From Photobacterium sp. GJ3 (GTDB lineage Bacteria; Pseudomonadota; Gammaproteobacteria; Enterobacterales; Vibrionaceae): a stretch of 64,000 bases of DNA. The notes under the pieces are model-generated. The model was given only the letters and a program-made list of their open reading frames with translations, was not told where the DNA came from and did not search any database. Where the stretch lies: the NCBI RefSeq assembly GCF_018199995.1, contig NZ_CP073578.1, positions 3,286,001 to 3,350,000 on the forward strand, written 5' to 3'. Shown in pieces: positions 54,252-64,000 of the stretch; the first letter of the stretch is position 1, and every line of letters starts with the position of its first letter. The position numbers and the translations under genes were made by a program.

Positions 54252-56039
54252 ATGCAATCAGTGATTTCTCAACGCGTGGCACAGATCCGCGAGTGGCTGG
54301 CCGCAGAACAGCTTGACGCTCTGGTGATCCCGCATGAAGACGAATTTCTGGGTGAATACATCCCGGAACACAATGAACGCCTGCTGTGGGCAACCGGGTT
54401 TACCGGCTCTGCCGGTGCAGCCGTCATTGCCCGTGATAAGGCTGCCGTCTTCGTGGATGGCCGTTATGTGGTTCAGGTTCGTAAACAAGTGCCGGGCGAC
54501 GTGTTTGAGTACCGTCATCTGATCGAAGAACCACCGATGCACTGGGTGGAAACACAACTCGCTTCGGGCAGCAAAATTGCCGTCGACCCGCGCCTGCACA
54601 GCGGTGCCTGGCTGAAGCGTACTCAGCAAACCCTGAACAGCGATCTGACGCTGGTGCTGCTGGAAGCCAATCCGATTGATACGCTGTGGGCAGATCGCCC
54701 AGCCCCTACTCTATCGGATGCCCGCCTGATGGGGCTGGATTTCGTCGGCCAAAGCAGCAGCGACAAACGCGCTAAGATTGCTGCCAGCCTGCAAAAACAA
54801 AAGGCTGATGCCGTTCTGCTGACTCAGCTCGACAGTATTGCCTGGCTGCTGAACGTACGCGGCAGTGATGTTGCCTGCTTGCCTGTGCTGCTCTCCGCAG
54901 CCATTCTGCACAACGATGGCAGCGTCGATTTCTTCATTGATCAGGCCCGTCTGCCAGCTGAGTTTGCGGCACACGTCGGCGAAGGTGTCCGCGTTCAGGC
55001 TCCGGAAACCCTGAAAAACAGCTTAAATGCCCTGCAAGGAAAACGCGTCCTGCTCGACCCGGCCACCAGCAATGCCTGGGCCGGACAAACCCTGCGTGAC
55101 GCTGGCGCCATCATCCTTGAAGGCGCAGATCCCTGCATGCTGCCAAAAGCGGCGAAGAATGCCACCGAAGTTGCTGGCATGAAGGCCAGCCATATCCGTG
55201 ATGGCGTTGCGGTTTCCAAGTTCCTGGCCTGGGTCGATCGTCAGGTCGCAGACGGTAAATTGCTGGATGAAGCGACGCTGGCCGACCAGCTGTGGCAATT
55301 CCGCATTGAAGACCCAAGCTGTACGGATGTCAGCTTCGACACCATTTCTGCAGCAGGCGGCAATGCCGCCATGTGTCACTACAATCACAATAATCAGCCT
55401 GAGCCAGGTGTGCTGGAAATGGACAATGTCTATCTGGTGGACTCCGGCGGTCAGTACCCGGACGGCACCACAGATATCACCCGGACCATCGCCATCGGCA
55501 CGCCGGGCGAGGAAGTGAAGCAAACCTTCACGCTGGTCCTGAAAGGCCATATCGCGCTGGCCAGTGCCCGTTTCCCGCGCGGCACCACAGGTTCGCAGCT
55601 TGATGCACTGGCCCGCCAGCATCTGTGGGCTTATGGCTTTGATTTCGACCATGGCACCGGCCATGGCGTCGGCCACTTCCTGAATGTGCATGAAGGCCCG
55701 CAGCGGATCTCCAAAGCACCGAACCCAACCGCGCTGCTGCCGGGTATGGTGCTGTCGAATGAGCCGGGCTACTACCGTGCCGATGCATTCGGCATCCGGA
55801 TCGAAAACCTGGAACTGGTGGTGGAAGTGGCAACCGAAGGCGACATGACAGTGCTGGGCTTTGAATCCCTGACCCGTGCGCCGATTGACCGTCGTCTGGT
55901 GGATCTCAGTTTACTGAACGATGTCGAGCTGGACTGGCTCAACACCTATCATCAGAAGGTCTTTGATGTGATCAGCCCATCTCTGGAAGGTGCCGATCTG
56001 GACTGGCTGAAACAGGCAACGGCACCGATTCATCGCTAA
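54252..56039 (+). CDS. Aminopeptidase P family (M24) metallopeptidase
   Basis: This 595-aa protein has two creatinase-like N-terminal domains (VISQRVAQIREWLAAEQLDA, GSAGAAVIARDKAAVFVDGR) and an M24 catalytic domain. Metal ligands are visible: Asp in YLVDSGGQYPDGTTDITRT, His in GTGHGVGHFLNVHEGP, Glu in NEPGYYR and in FGIRIENLELV. A C-terminal M24_C extension follows (FESLTRAPID, LDWLNTYHQKVF). It removes N-terminal residues next to proline. The length matches the long eukaryote-like Xaa-Pro aminopeptidases, longer than E. coli PepP. Confidence 0.92.
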   Translation: MQSVISQRVAQIREWLAAEQLDALVIPHEDEFLGEYIPEHNERLLWATGFTGSAGAAVIARDKAAVFVDGRYVVQVRKQVPGDVFEYRHLIEEPPMHWVETQLASGSKIAVDPRLHSGAWLKRTQQTLNSDLTLVLLEANPIDTLWADRPAPTLSDARLMGLDFVGQSSSDKRAKIAASLQKQKADAVLLTQLDSIAWLLNVRGSDVACLPVLLSAAILHNDGSVDFFIDQARLPAEFAAHVGEGVRVQAPETLKNSLNALQGKRVLLDPATSNAWAGQTLRDAGAIILEGADPCMLPKAAKNATEVAGMKASHIRDGVAVSKFLAWVDRQVADGKLLDEATLADQLWQFRIEDPSCTDVSFDTISAAGGNAAMCHYNHNNQPEPGVLEMDNVYLVDSGGQYPDGTTDITRTIAIGTPGEEVKQTFTLVLKGHIALASARFPRGTTGSQLDALARQHLWAYGFDFDHGTGHGVGHFLNVHEGPQRISKAPNPTALLPGMVLSNEPGYYRADAFGIRIENLELVVEVATEGDMTVLGFESLTRAPIDRRLVDLSLLNDVELDWLNTYHQKVFDVISPSLEGADLDWLKQATAPIHR

Positions 56040-56062
56040 GCGCTCGTTCCGAGGATGCTTCT

Positions 56063-56094
56063 GAAAGTCCGGCCATCGTGCCGGGCTTTTTTTT
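56063..56094 (+). terminator. Terminator of the aminopeptidase gene
   Basis: AAAGTCCGGC, loop CATCGT, GCCGGGCTTTTTTTT; one mismatch in the stem, strong T run, 23 nt after the stop. Confidence 0.85.
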
Positions 56095-56217
56095 ATGGAT
56101 CGCCGTTCATGCGGCGTCACGTAAGAAACAGCCACTATTAACTCTTTTCACACCAAACATTCACCCGTTAGCATGCCTGACTGAAACGATAATTAATGAA
56201 ATTCATAAGGTTATGTC

Positions 56218-57150
56218 ATGAAAAAACCACTCTTACTCGTCCTCCCTTTCTTATCGCTGAGCGCGTTTGCCAATACCAATCCTCATCTGGACATATACAA
56301 TAAAGCGATCAGCCAGACCATTTACAAAGGTCAGCGGGTCAACATACCGGTCAAATTCAATCTGCCGACTGACCGCCGCCATCTGGTGACGCTGGGGTTT
56401 GACAACAATGAACCCCGGGCGGTGGACTGTAAGATCGAAATTTATAATGCAGCGAACCAGCGCGTCCATAATCTGGATTGTCGCCCTGGCCGCGGCGAAC
56501 ATGCTTTCGAGACGCCTATCGCGTACTGGCAGGATAATTACCGCGCGATCATTTCATTGTATAACGCAGATTTCACGCAGGGCAGCCAGCGCTTTGAAGG
56601 AAACTTCCGGTTCAATTACGGCGAAAGCACATCCATTGACAACGATCACCTGCCCACCTGGTGGAAAAAGACATATGACGTGGTGGGTCTGGATGCCAAC
56701 ACAGATCACGATGGTGACAATTTTACCCTGCTGCAGGAATATTTCGGGAACAGCAAACCGAATGACGCCACCAGCTTTCCGGATCACGATCCGGTGATCG
56801 ATTTCGATGAGACGCTTTCAGCCGGGACATCAATCTATGCCCGCTTCGGCACTCCGGTCACGAAGACCGTTGAAATCACACCCTACAACAACAAAAAAGT
56901 AAAATCGCTGGAGCTGATCGTCGAGACCACTGCCAACGCTCGCAACCAGTCGGTAGTCGCTTTCTTCTACGACGAAAACAACGAACAGATTTACCCGAGC
57001 TACCTGAAATACCCATCCGGTAAACTCTCGGTGTTCTTTGAACAGCCTGTCGAAGTTCAGAAACTGAAAATTGAACTGACCGCCAAACATTTCTCATCCA
57101 ACATCCATGCGCGTTACGACGCCAAGGTTAACGCCGTCTTTACGGAATAA
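56218..57150 (+). CDS. Secreted protein with Ca-binding-type motif
   Basis: This 310-aa protein has a signal peptide (KKPLLLVLPFLSLSAFA, cut after FA). The first half is beta-rich (VTLGFDNNEPRAVDCKIEIY, FRFNYGES). Near residues 158-190 lies an acidic loop GLDANTDHDGDNFTLLQEYF then GNSKPNDATSFPDHD, which resembles thrombospondin type 3/dockerin-like calcium motifs seen in exported proteins. The C-terminal ~110 residues form a beta sandwich-like region. I do not recognise an enzyme. It is monocistronic; role in envelope or matrix is inference. Confidence 0.7.
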   Translation: MKKPLLLVLPFLSLSAFANTNPHLDIYNKAISQTIYKGQRVNIPVKFNLPTDRRHLVTLGFDNNEPRAVDCKIEIYNAANQRVHNLDCRPGRGEHAFETPIAYWQDNYRAIISLYNADFTQGSQRFEGNFRFNYGESTSIDNDHLPTWWKKTYDVVGLDANTDHDGDNFTLLQEYFGNSKPNDATSFPDHDPVIDFDETLSAGTSIYARFGTPVTKTVEITPYNNKKVKSLELIVETTANARNQSVVAFFYDENNEQIYPSYLKYPSGKLSVFFEQPVEVQKLKIELTAKHFSSNIHARYDAKVNAVFTE

Positions 57151-57164
57151 TCCGATTGAATCCA

Positions 57165-57203
57165 TAAAAAAACAGGCTGAAGTTATGCTTCAGCCTGTTG
57201 TTT
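57165..57203. terminator. Bidirectional terminator before thiH
   Basis: AACAGGCTGAAG, loop TTATG, CTTCAGCCTGTT with A tract before and GTTTC after; a 12-bp perfect stem between convergent genes. It ends the thiamine operon. Confidence 0.85.
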
Positions 57204-57231
57204 CAGAGCTCCTGTGCCAGGGTTCATCAGG

Positions 57232-58356
57232 TCAGGATGACTGAACCCCGGAATACGCGGGATGCCAGTCCTTCCACACCACTTCAAAACCGTGCTGCTT
57301 CACCGAATGTGCAACATCGGCGACAGCTCTTTCATCACTGATCGCGAATTGCTCCAGCTCCGGTTCGTCATCGGCATAGCCGCCCGGCTGGGTTTTCGAA
57401 CCCGCAGACATGCTAGTGATCCCAAGCGGCAGTACATTGTCGCGAAAATGCGGAGATTCCCGGGTCGACATCGACAATTCCACTTCCGGATTAAACAACC
57501 GGTAAGCGCAAATCAGTTGCACCAGCTGGCGATCGTTCATCACTGATTTCGGTTCTAAACCACCGGTACATGGCCGCAGGCGCGGGAACGAAATCGAATA
57601 ACGACTCTGCCAGTACGTGCGTTCCAGATAATCCAGATGGCTGGCGACAAAGAAGCAATCCGTGCGCCATTCCTCCAGACCAATCAGCGCACCAATGCCG
57701 ATTTTATCGATCCCTGCCCGGGCCAGCCTGTCCGGGGTCTCCAGCCGGTATTCAAAGTCCATCTTATTGCCGCGCAAATGATGCTGAGCATAGGTCGGAG
57801 CGCTGTAAGTTTCCTGATACACCATCACCGCATCCAAACCCAGAATTTTCAGTTCGGCATAATCGTCCTGATCCAGCGGCTGGACTTCCATTGATAAATA
57901 GCTGAAATGGCGCTTAATCGCCGGGACAGTCTCACGGAAGTAGTCCATCCCGACCTTACGCTCATGCTCTCCCGTCACCAGCAGCACATTGTCAAAATTC
58001 ATGGCCTTGATCGCGTCGCATTCCCGCTCAATCTCTGCCAGATTCAGGGTACGGCGCTTGATCTTATTTTCCATGGTAAAGCCACAGTAAGTACAGCTGT
58101 TCGCACAGAGGTTCGACAGATACAAAGGCACATAAAACCCGATGGTCCGACCAAACCGCTGCCGGGTCAGGGCTGCCGACTGCTGGGCCATCTGCTCCAG
58201 ATACGGCTCTGCCGCCGGGGAAATCAGCGCTTTGAAATCTTCCAGATCCCGCTTGCGGCGGCTCAGCGCCCGCTCAACATCGGCGGCCGTCTTGCTGTAA
58301 ATCGACATCCGGACATCATCCCAGTCCAGTTGCCGCCATACATCGACATAACTCAT
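57232..58356 (-). CDS. thiH: 2-iminoacetate synthase ThiH
   Basis: This 374-aa radical-SAM enzyme has the cluster motif CANSCTYCGF and downstream LLVTGEHERKVGMDYF, QPLDQDDYAELK, DFEYRLETPDRLARAGIDKIG and SISFPRLRPCTGG. It cleaves tyrosine to dehydroglycine (2-iminoacetate) for the thiazole ring. It is the last gene of thiCEFSGH, 9 nt after thiG. Use of ThiH rather than ThiO is usual for facultative anaerobes. Confidence 0.96.
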   Translation of the reverse strand: MSYVDVWRQLDWDDVRMSIYSKTAADVERALSRRKRDLEDFKALISPAAEPYLEQMAQQSAALTRQRFGRTIGFYVPLYLSNLCANSCTYCGFTMENKIKRRTLNLAEIERECDAIKAMNFDNVLLVTGEHERKVGMDYFRETVPAIKRHFSYLSMEVQPLDQDDYAELKILGLDAVMVYQETYSAPTYAQHHLRGNKMDFEYRLETPDRLARAGIDKIGIGALIGLEEWRTDCFFVASHLDYLERTYWQSRYSISFPRLRPCTGGLEPKSVMNDRQLVQLICAYRLFNPEVELSMSTRESPHFRDNVLPLGITSMSAGSKTQPGGYADDEPELEQFAISDERAVADVAHSVKQHGFEVVWKDWHPAYSGVQSS

Positions 58357-58365
58357 GGGGCCTCC

Positions 58366-59136
58366 TTAGCTGCCGGCATCCAGAAATGCGGTCAGCGGAC
58401 TGGAAGCCACCGCCTGATTGACGGTGCCCGCAAGGCCCGCCTCAAACGCCATCCGACCGCTTTCCACTGCCAGTTTAAAAGCCCGGCCCATGGCAATCGG
58501 ATCGGCAGATGCCGCGATGGCCGTATTCACCAGCACCGCATCCGCACCGCGTTCCATCGCCTCAGCCGCATGAGAAGGCGCACCAATCCCGGCATCCACA
58601 ATCACAGGGACGCGCGCCTGATCGATAATGATGTCGAGAAAATCCCGCGAAGCCAGCCCCTTGTTTGAGCCAATCGGCGCCCCCAGAGGCATGACCGCAG
58701 CACAGCCCACCTCTTCCAGGCGCTTGCACAACACAGGATCAGCATGGCAATAAGGCAACACAATAAAGCCTTGCTGTACCAAGGTTTCTGCCGCGGCAAG
58801 GGTTTCAATCGGGTCTGGCATCAGGTACTTGGGATCCGGATGAATTTCCAGCTTCAACCAGTTGGTGCCCAGCGCCTCCCGGGCCAGTTGCGCGGCAAAA
58901 ATCGCCTCTTTGGCATTTTTGGCCCCCGAAGTATTGGGCAACAGATTGACACCAGCCTCCCGCAGCGGGGCAAGAATATCGTCATCCCGGTTTTCAATGT
59001 CGACCCGCTTGAGTGCCATGGTCACCAGCTCAGAGCCGGATGCCAGAATTGACTGTGCCATCGCGTCCCGGCCGGCATACTTACCGGTACCGGTGAAAAG
59101 ACGGGAAGAAAATGTTTTATCAGCAATGGTCAGCAT
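58366..59136 (-). CDS. thiG: Thiazole synthase ThiG
   Basis: The ATG at 59136, with GGAGG 5 nt upstream, gives 256 aa starting [20 protein letters not shown]. Motifs are [78 protein letters not shown] and [11 protein letters not shown]. It joins deoxyxylulose phosphate, iminoacetate and ThiS thiocarboxylate. It starts 1 nt after the thiS stop. The longer frame to 59250 overlaps thiS and is not real. Confidence 0.95.
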   Translation of the reverse strand: MLTIADKTFSSRLFTGTGKYAGRDAMAQSILASGSELVTMALKRVDIENRDDDILAPLREAGVNLLPNTSGAKNAKEAIFAAQLAREALGTNWLKLEIHPDPKYLMPDPIETLAAAETLVQQGFIVLPYCHADPVLCKRLEEVGCAAVMPLGAPIGSNKGLASRDFLDIIIDQARVPVIVDAGIGAPSHAAEAMERGADAVLVNTAIAASADPIAMGRAFKLAVESGRMAFEAGLAGTVNQAVASSPLTAFLDAGS

Positions 59137-59137
59137 C

Positions 59138-59347
59138 TTAACCTCCGGCAATGGCTTGAAACAGGGCAATGGTATCGCCATCACTGAGCCGGGTATCAGC
59201 CCAGCTGTCGCGACTGATAATGCCTTGATTGAGTGCAACCGCCGTCGCATCCAAAGGCAGCGCGAGTTGTTCCAGCAATTGCAGCAGCGATGTTTCGGCT
59301 GTCAGTTGCAGGGCTTTGTCGTTCACTTGAACGGTCATCGTGGTCAT
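59138..59347 (-). CDS. thiS: Sulfur-carrier protein ThiS
   Basis: This 69-aa ubiquitin-fold protein ends in the required Gly-Gly (FQAIAGG). It also has [20 protein letters not shown] and [10 protein letters not shown]. Its C-terminus is adenylated by ThiF and converted to a thiocarboxylate that supplies thiazole sulfur. Its start overlaps the thiF stop (ATGA); an ATG three codons later (59338) is an alternative. Confidence 0.94.
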   Translation of the reverse strand: MTTMTVQVNDKALQLTAETSLLQLLEQLALPLDATAVALNQGIISRDSWADTRLSDGDTIALFQAIAGG

Positions 59348-60102
59348 AAAGATTCCTTACTGCATACAGGACATTGCGGGTTCATCGGCAGTCCAAATTG
59401 CTGCCATTGCAGGGTTAGTGCATCAAACTGGCGAAACTGGCCGACACCGGGCTCACCGCTGCCCGTAATGGCTTTGATCGCCTGCAGGGCCTGAAATGTC
59501 CCCATAATGCCGACCACAGGTCCGGCAATCCCGGATTCACTGCAGTTCTGCGGAGCTTTCATCTCGCCGTTCGGAAACAGGCAGTGGTAACAGGGCCCCT
59601 GCTGCGCGCGAAAGTCAAAACTCATCAGTTGCCCCTGCCAGCGGATCGCCGCGGCAGAAATCAGCACTTTCTGATGGGCAAAACAAGCCTGATTGATCGC
59701 ATGACGACTGTCGAAATTGTCGGTACAGTCAAGCACGACATCAGCCAGACTGATTTCCATCGCCAGTTGCAGTTTGGCCAGATTTGCCGTGACGGCACGG
59801 GCACGGATATGCGGGTTCAGCGCTTTGACCTGCGCGACTGCCGCCTGCGCTTTGCTTTCTCCCTGATGCCGATCGCGGTAGATAATCTGACGCTGCAGAT
59901 TCGAGCGCTCGACCCGATCGCCATCCGCAATCACCAGACTACCCACACCTGCGCCGGCAAGATAGAGCGCAGCCGGTGCGCCCAGACCACCCGCACCGAT
60001 AATCAGAACCTTCGCCTGCTCAAGGGCCTGCTGACCCGACTCACCAATCTCGGGCAACTGCACCTGACGGTGATAGCGCATAAATGATTCATCAGACAAC
60101 AC
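59344..60102 (-). CDS. thiF: ThiS adenylyltransferase ThiF
   Basis: This 252-aa E1-like enzyme has MRYHRQVQLPEIGESGQQ, the nucleotide site VLIIGAGGLGAPAALYLAGAGVG, RSNLQRQIIY and LDCTDNFDSRHAIN. It has two zinc Cys pairs (PCYHCLF and PQCPVC). It activates the ThiS C-terminus. It is tightly packed between thiE (3 nt) and thiS (4-nt overlap). Confidence 0.95.
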   Translation of the reverse strand: MLSDESFMRYHRQVQLPEIGESGQQALEQAKVLIIGAGGLGAPAALYLAGAGVGSLVIADGDRVERSNLQRQIIYRDRHQGESKAQAAVAQVKALNPHIRARAVTANLAKLQLAMEISLADVVLDCTDNFDSRHAINQACFAHQKVLISAAAIRWQGQLMSFDFRAQQGPCYHCLFPNGEMKAPQNCSESGIAGPVVGIMGTFQALQAIKAITGSGEPGVGQFRQFDALTLQWQQFGLPMNPQCPVCSKESL

Positions 60103-60105
60103 GGT

Positions 60106-62684
<2,579 letters not shown>

Positions 62685-62811
62685 TTATCCATTTCAGGGA
62701 AGTTGCTTGGCGGATGGGCGCGTAAACAAGAGGCAGACACAAGTAGGGCGTGTCGCATCGTCTGATACAGCTGCTATCACGAAAAGATAGCAAGGCAGAA
62801 GATTTTTCTCT

Positions 62812-62886
62812 TGTTCCCTTCGCAGATACTAATCTGATCAGGTTCAACGGATCCCGCGATGCGGTCTCAGCCAGTTGGCACTCCGA
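62812..62886 (-). promoter_or_regulatory. TPP riboswitch (THI element)
   Basis: On the minus strand the conserved THI blocks occur in order: GGAGTGCC, GCTGAGA, CCGTTGAACCTGATCAGATT, GTATCTGCGAAGGGAA. This is the thiamine pyrophosphate aptamer. It lies 140 nt upstream of thiC, and the intervening leader contains a GCTATC/GATAGC hairpin (62773-62792 region) that may take part in the switch. High TPP should shut off thiCEFSGH. Confidence 0.93.
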
Positions 62887-62952
62887 CAAGTTGAGCCACG
62901 AGTATATGCAAGACGGCGGCTTCCAGCAAGCAGCAGCTGATGTTTTATCCAC

Positions 62953-63375
62953 TCAGCGGATCACCAGCAGATCGCAGTCGAGCTTCTGAGCCAGATGATG
63001 ATGAAGATCGTTCAGCCAGAGTATCTCGTGCCGGGTACGGCCAATAATCACCAATTCAGCCTTCACCTGATGGGCCAGCTTTGTGATTTGTGCTGCAATG
63101 TCCCCATCTGCCAGATGAATCGCCCGAACCGGCAGAGGGGAATGCTGCGCCAGCTCAGACAGTTGTTTCATCCTTTTTTGCTGCTGTGCGTTGTGTGCTT
63201 CTTCCAGTTGTAATTCAATATCCAGAAAACTGACCTCCCCGGCACCTGGTTCGACATAGCCCAGAAAGTAATCCGCCTGATGATGTGAGGCAATCACACC
63301 GGCTTTCACCACCTGCTGTTGCGCCTGCGGATGATCCGGATTCACCGCCAGCAATACGCTCTTATACAGCCTCAT
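62953..63375 (-). CDS. Universal stress protein (UspA family)
   Basis: From the ATG at 63375 (AAGGAG upstream) the protein has 140 aa. It shows the UspA fold start YKSVLLAVNPDH and ends with ELVIIGRTRHEILWLNDLHH, then L-D-C-D-L-L-V-I-R. The usual ATP-site GxxGxxGxxS loop is replaced, which suggests the UspA-type subgroup that does not bind ATP. It stands alone, divergent from crcB. Exact paralogue is not assignable. Confidence 0.85.
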   Translation of the reverse strand: MRLYKSVLLAVNPDHPQAQQQVVKAGVIASHHQADYFLGYVEPGAGEVSFLDIELQLEEAHNAQQQKRMKQLSELAQHSPLPVRAIHLADGDIAAQITKLAHQVKAELVIIGRTRHEILWLNDLHHHLAQKLDCDLLVIR

Positions 63376-63482
63376 CTGATCTCCTTCGCCATCATTCTTT
63401 TTTTGCCTGCTTTCAGGCATTCAACATGGGCTCCATTTCATGCTATTAGTATGGCTGAACATTTTATTGTCAGAGAAAACCT

Positions 63483-63866
63483 ATGAATCAATTGATGACG
63501 CTGAGTTTCATTGCCGCAGGCGGTGCTTTAGGTGCCTGCAGCCGTTACCTCATTGCTGAGCTCTGCGTAGTCCTGTTCGGACGGGGATTTCCTTACGGTA
63601 CACTGGCGGTCAATGTGATCGGTTCACTGATCATGGGGGCTCTGATGTCTGCGCTGAACCAAGGCTGGATTGCAGCAACCCCGTGGCGACCACTGATCGG
63701 TCTGGGCTTTCTGGGCGCACTCACGACCTTTTCCACTTTTTCAATGGACAACCTGATTCTGCTTCAGCAAGGTGCTCTGGTGAAAGCTGGGCTTAATATC
63801 CTGCTCAATGTCGTCCTGAGCCTCGCTGCCTGTTTTCTGGGGTATCAGTTGCTCCAGCGCGGATAA
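63483..63866 (+). CDS. crcB: Fluoride exporter CrcB (Fluc)
   Basis: This 127-aa protein has four TM helices and the Fluc signatures GGALGACSRYLI, YGTLAVNVIGSLIMG with the pore Asn, and GALTTFSTFSMD (TTFSTF Phe box). It acts as a dual-topology dimer that exports fluoride. A single crcB copy suffices for a homodimer. I found no clear fluoride riboswitch in the 107-bp gap to the divergent usp gene. Confidence 0.93.
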   Translation: MNQLMTLSFIAAGGALGACSRYLIAELCVVLFGRGFPYGTLAVNVIGSLIMGALMSALNQGWIAATPWRPLIGLGFLGALTTFSTFSMDNLILLQQGALVKAGLNILLNVVLSLAACFLGYQLLQRG

Positions 63867-63927
63867 TGCTGCTGAGTGCCTTGTAACGCCGAGGATAAAC
63901 GACATCAACCTCGTTCAGAAGTGGGCT

Positions 63928-64000
63928 TTATTTCGCAGGGGATGACGGATCGACCGGGCTGGCGCTCCAGCCGCCGACATCAGCGCAACGCGCTGAACCT
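63928..64000 (-). CDS. Possible 3' end of an unknown gene, cut by the window edge
   Basis: The minus-strand frame ending in TAA at 63928 is open to the right edge and reads SARCADVGGWSASPVDPSSP then AK. Composition is protein-like, but 23 codons are too few to identify a family. Confidence 0.3.
   Translation of the reverse strand, partial: GSARCADVGGWSASPVDPSSPAK

Noticed and set aside
63376..63482. Fluoride riboswitch upstream of crcB
   Set aside because: The conserved fluoride aptamer blocks are not visible in the gap.

Overview
The window is chromosomal DNA of a gamma-proteobacterium, very probably a member of the Vibrionaceae. The evidence is gene order: cyaA divergent from hemCDXY, cyaY / lptM-lysA-dapF-DUF484-xerC-HAD phosphatase, ubiE-ubiJ-ubiB-tatABC-tatD-hemB, and thiCEFSGH behind a TPP riboswitch, plus a DUF3630 protein typical of this group. 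The roughly 50% GC of the core would suit a Photobacterium-like organism, but the genus is a guess.

Positions 1-13200 are accessory. A very long minus-strand gene (5500-12750) encodes an exported Rhs/YD-repeat polymorphic toxin with a signal peptide, SpvB-like N-terminus, FG-GAP-like segment, YD repeats, Rhs core and a histidine-rich variable tip. A small membrane-anchored coiled-coil protein is encoded just upstream and a probable immunity protein 5 nt downstream. Beyond that lies about 5 kb of displaced C-terminal tips, immunity genes and broken pieces: a tip with its immunity gene (3267-4672), an orphan 79-aa immunity-like gene, a ParB-like tip with a DUF7660 immunity gene (1823-2370), and a deaminase-like tip with a HEAT-like immunity gene (281-1640). 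Between them are remnants of kptA, a SUKH immunity gene, an XRE regulator and an IS3-family transposase. An ISAs1/H-repeat-type transposase runs off the left edge. Two long direct repeats (about 460 and 370 bp) tie the orphan modules to the intact gene and show how tips were duplicated or exchanged.

Positions 13600-63900 are mostly conserved housekeeping DNA: yhhQ, DUF3630, recQ, rarD, ggt, uvrD with a possible LexA box; a four-gene buf/gig-type operon (DUF2282 bufferin, DUF692, DUF2063, DoxX) linked to copper handling; HAD phosphatase-xerC-DUF484-dapF-lysA-lptM; cyaY and cyaA; hemCDXY; a lysine-rich Cys protein; rsmJ; a GGDEF/EAL receptor; asnC; hemB; tatD; tatCBA; ubiB-ubiJ-ubiE; rmuC; an EamA transporter; a Bcr/CflA transporter divergent from a LysR gene; an aminopeptidase P; a secreted Ca-binding-type protein; the thiamine operon; a universal stress protein; and crcB.

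Three genes (ubiB, the LysR regulator, the deaminase-tip module) each lack one base in a G/C homopolymer. The shared pattern suggests sequencing error at least for essential-type ubiB, so these frameshifts should be confirmed before being treated as biology.
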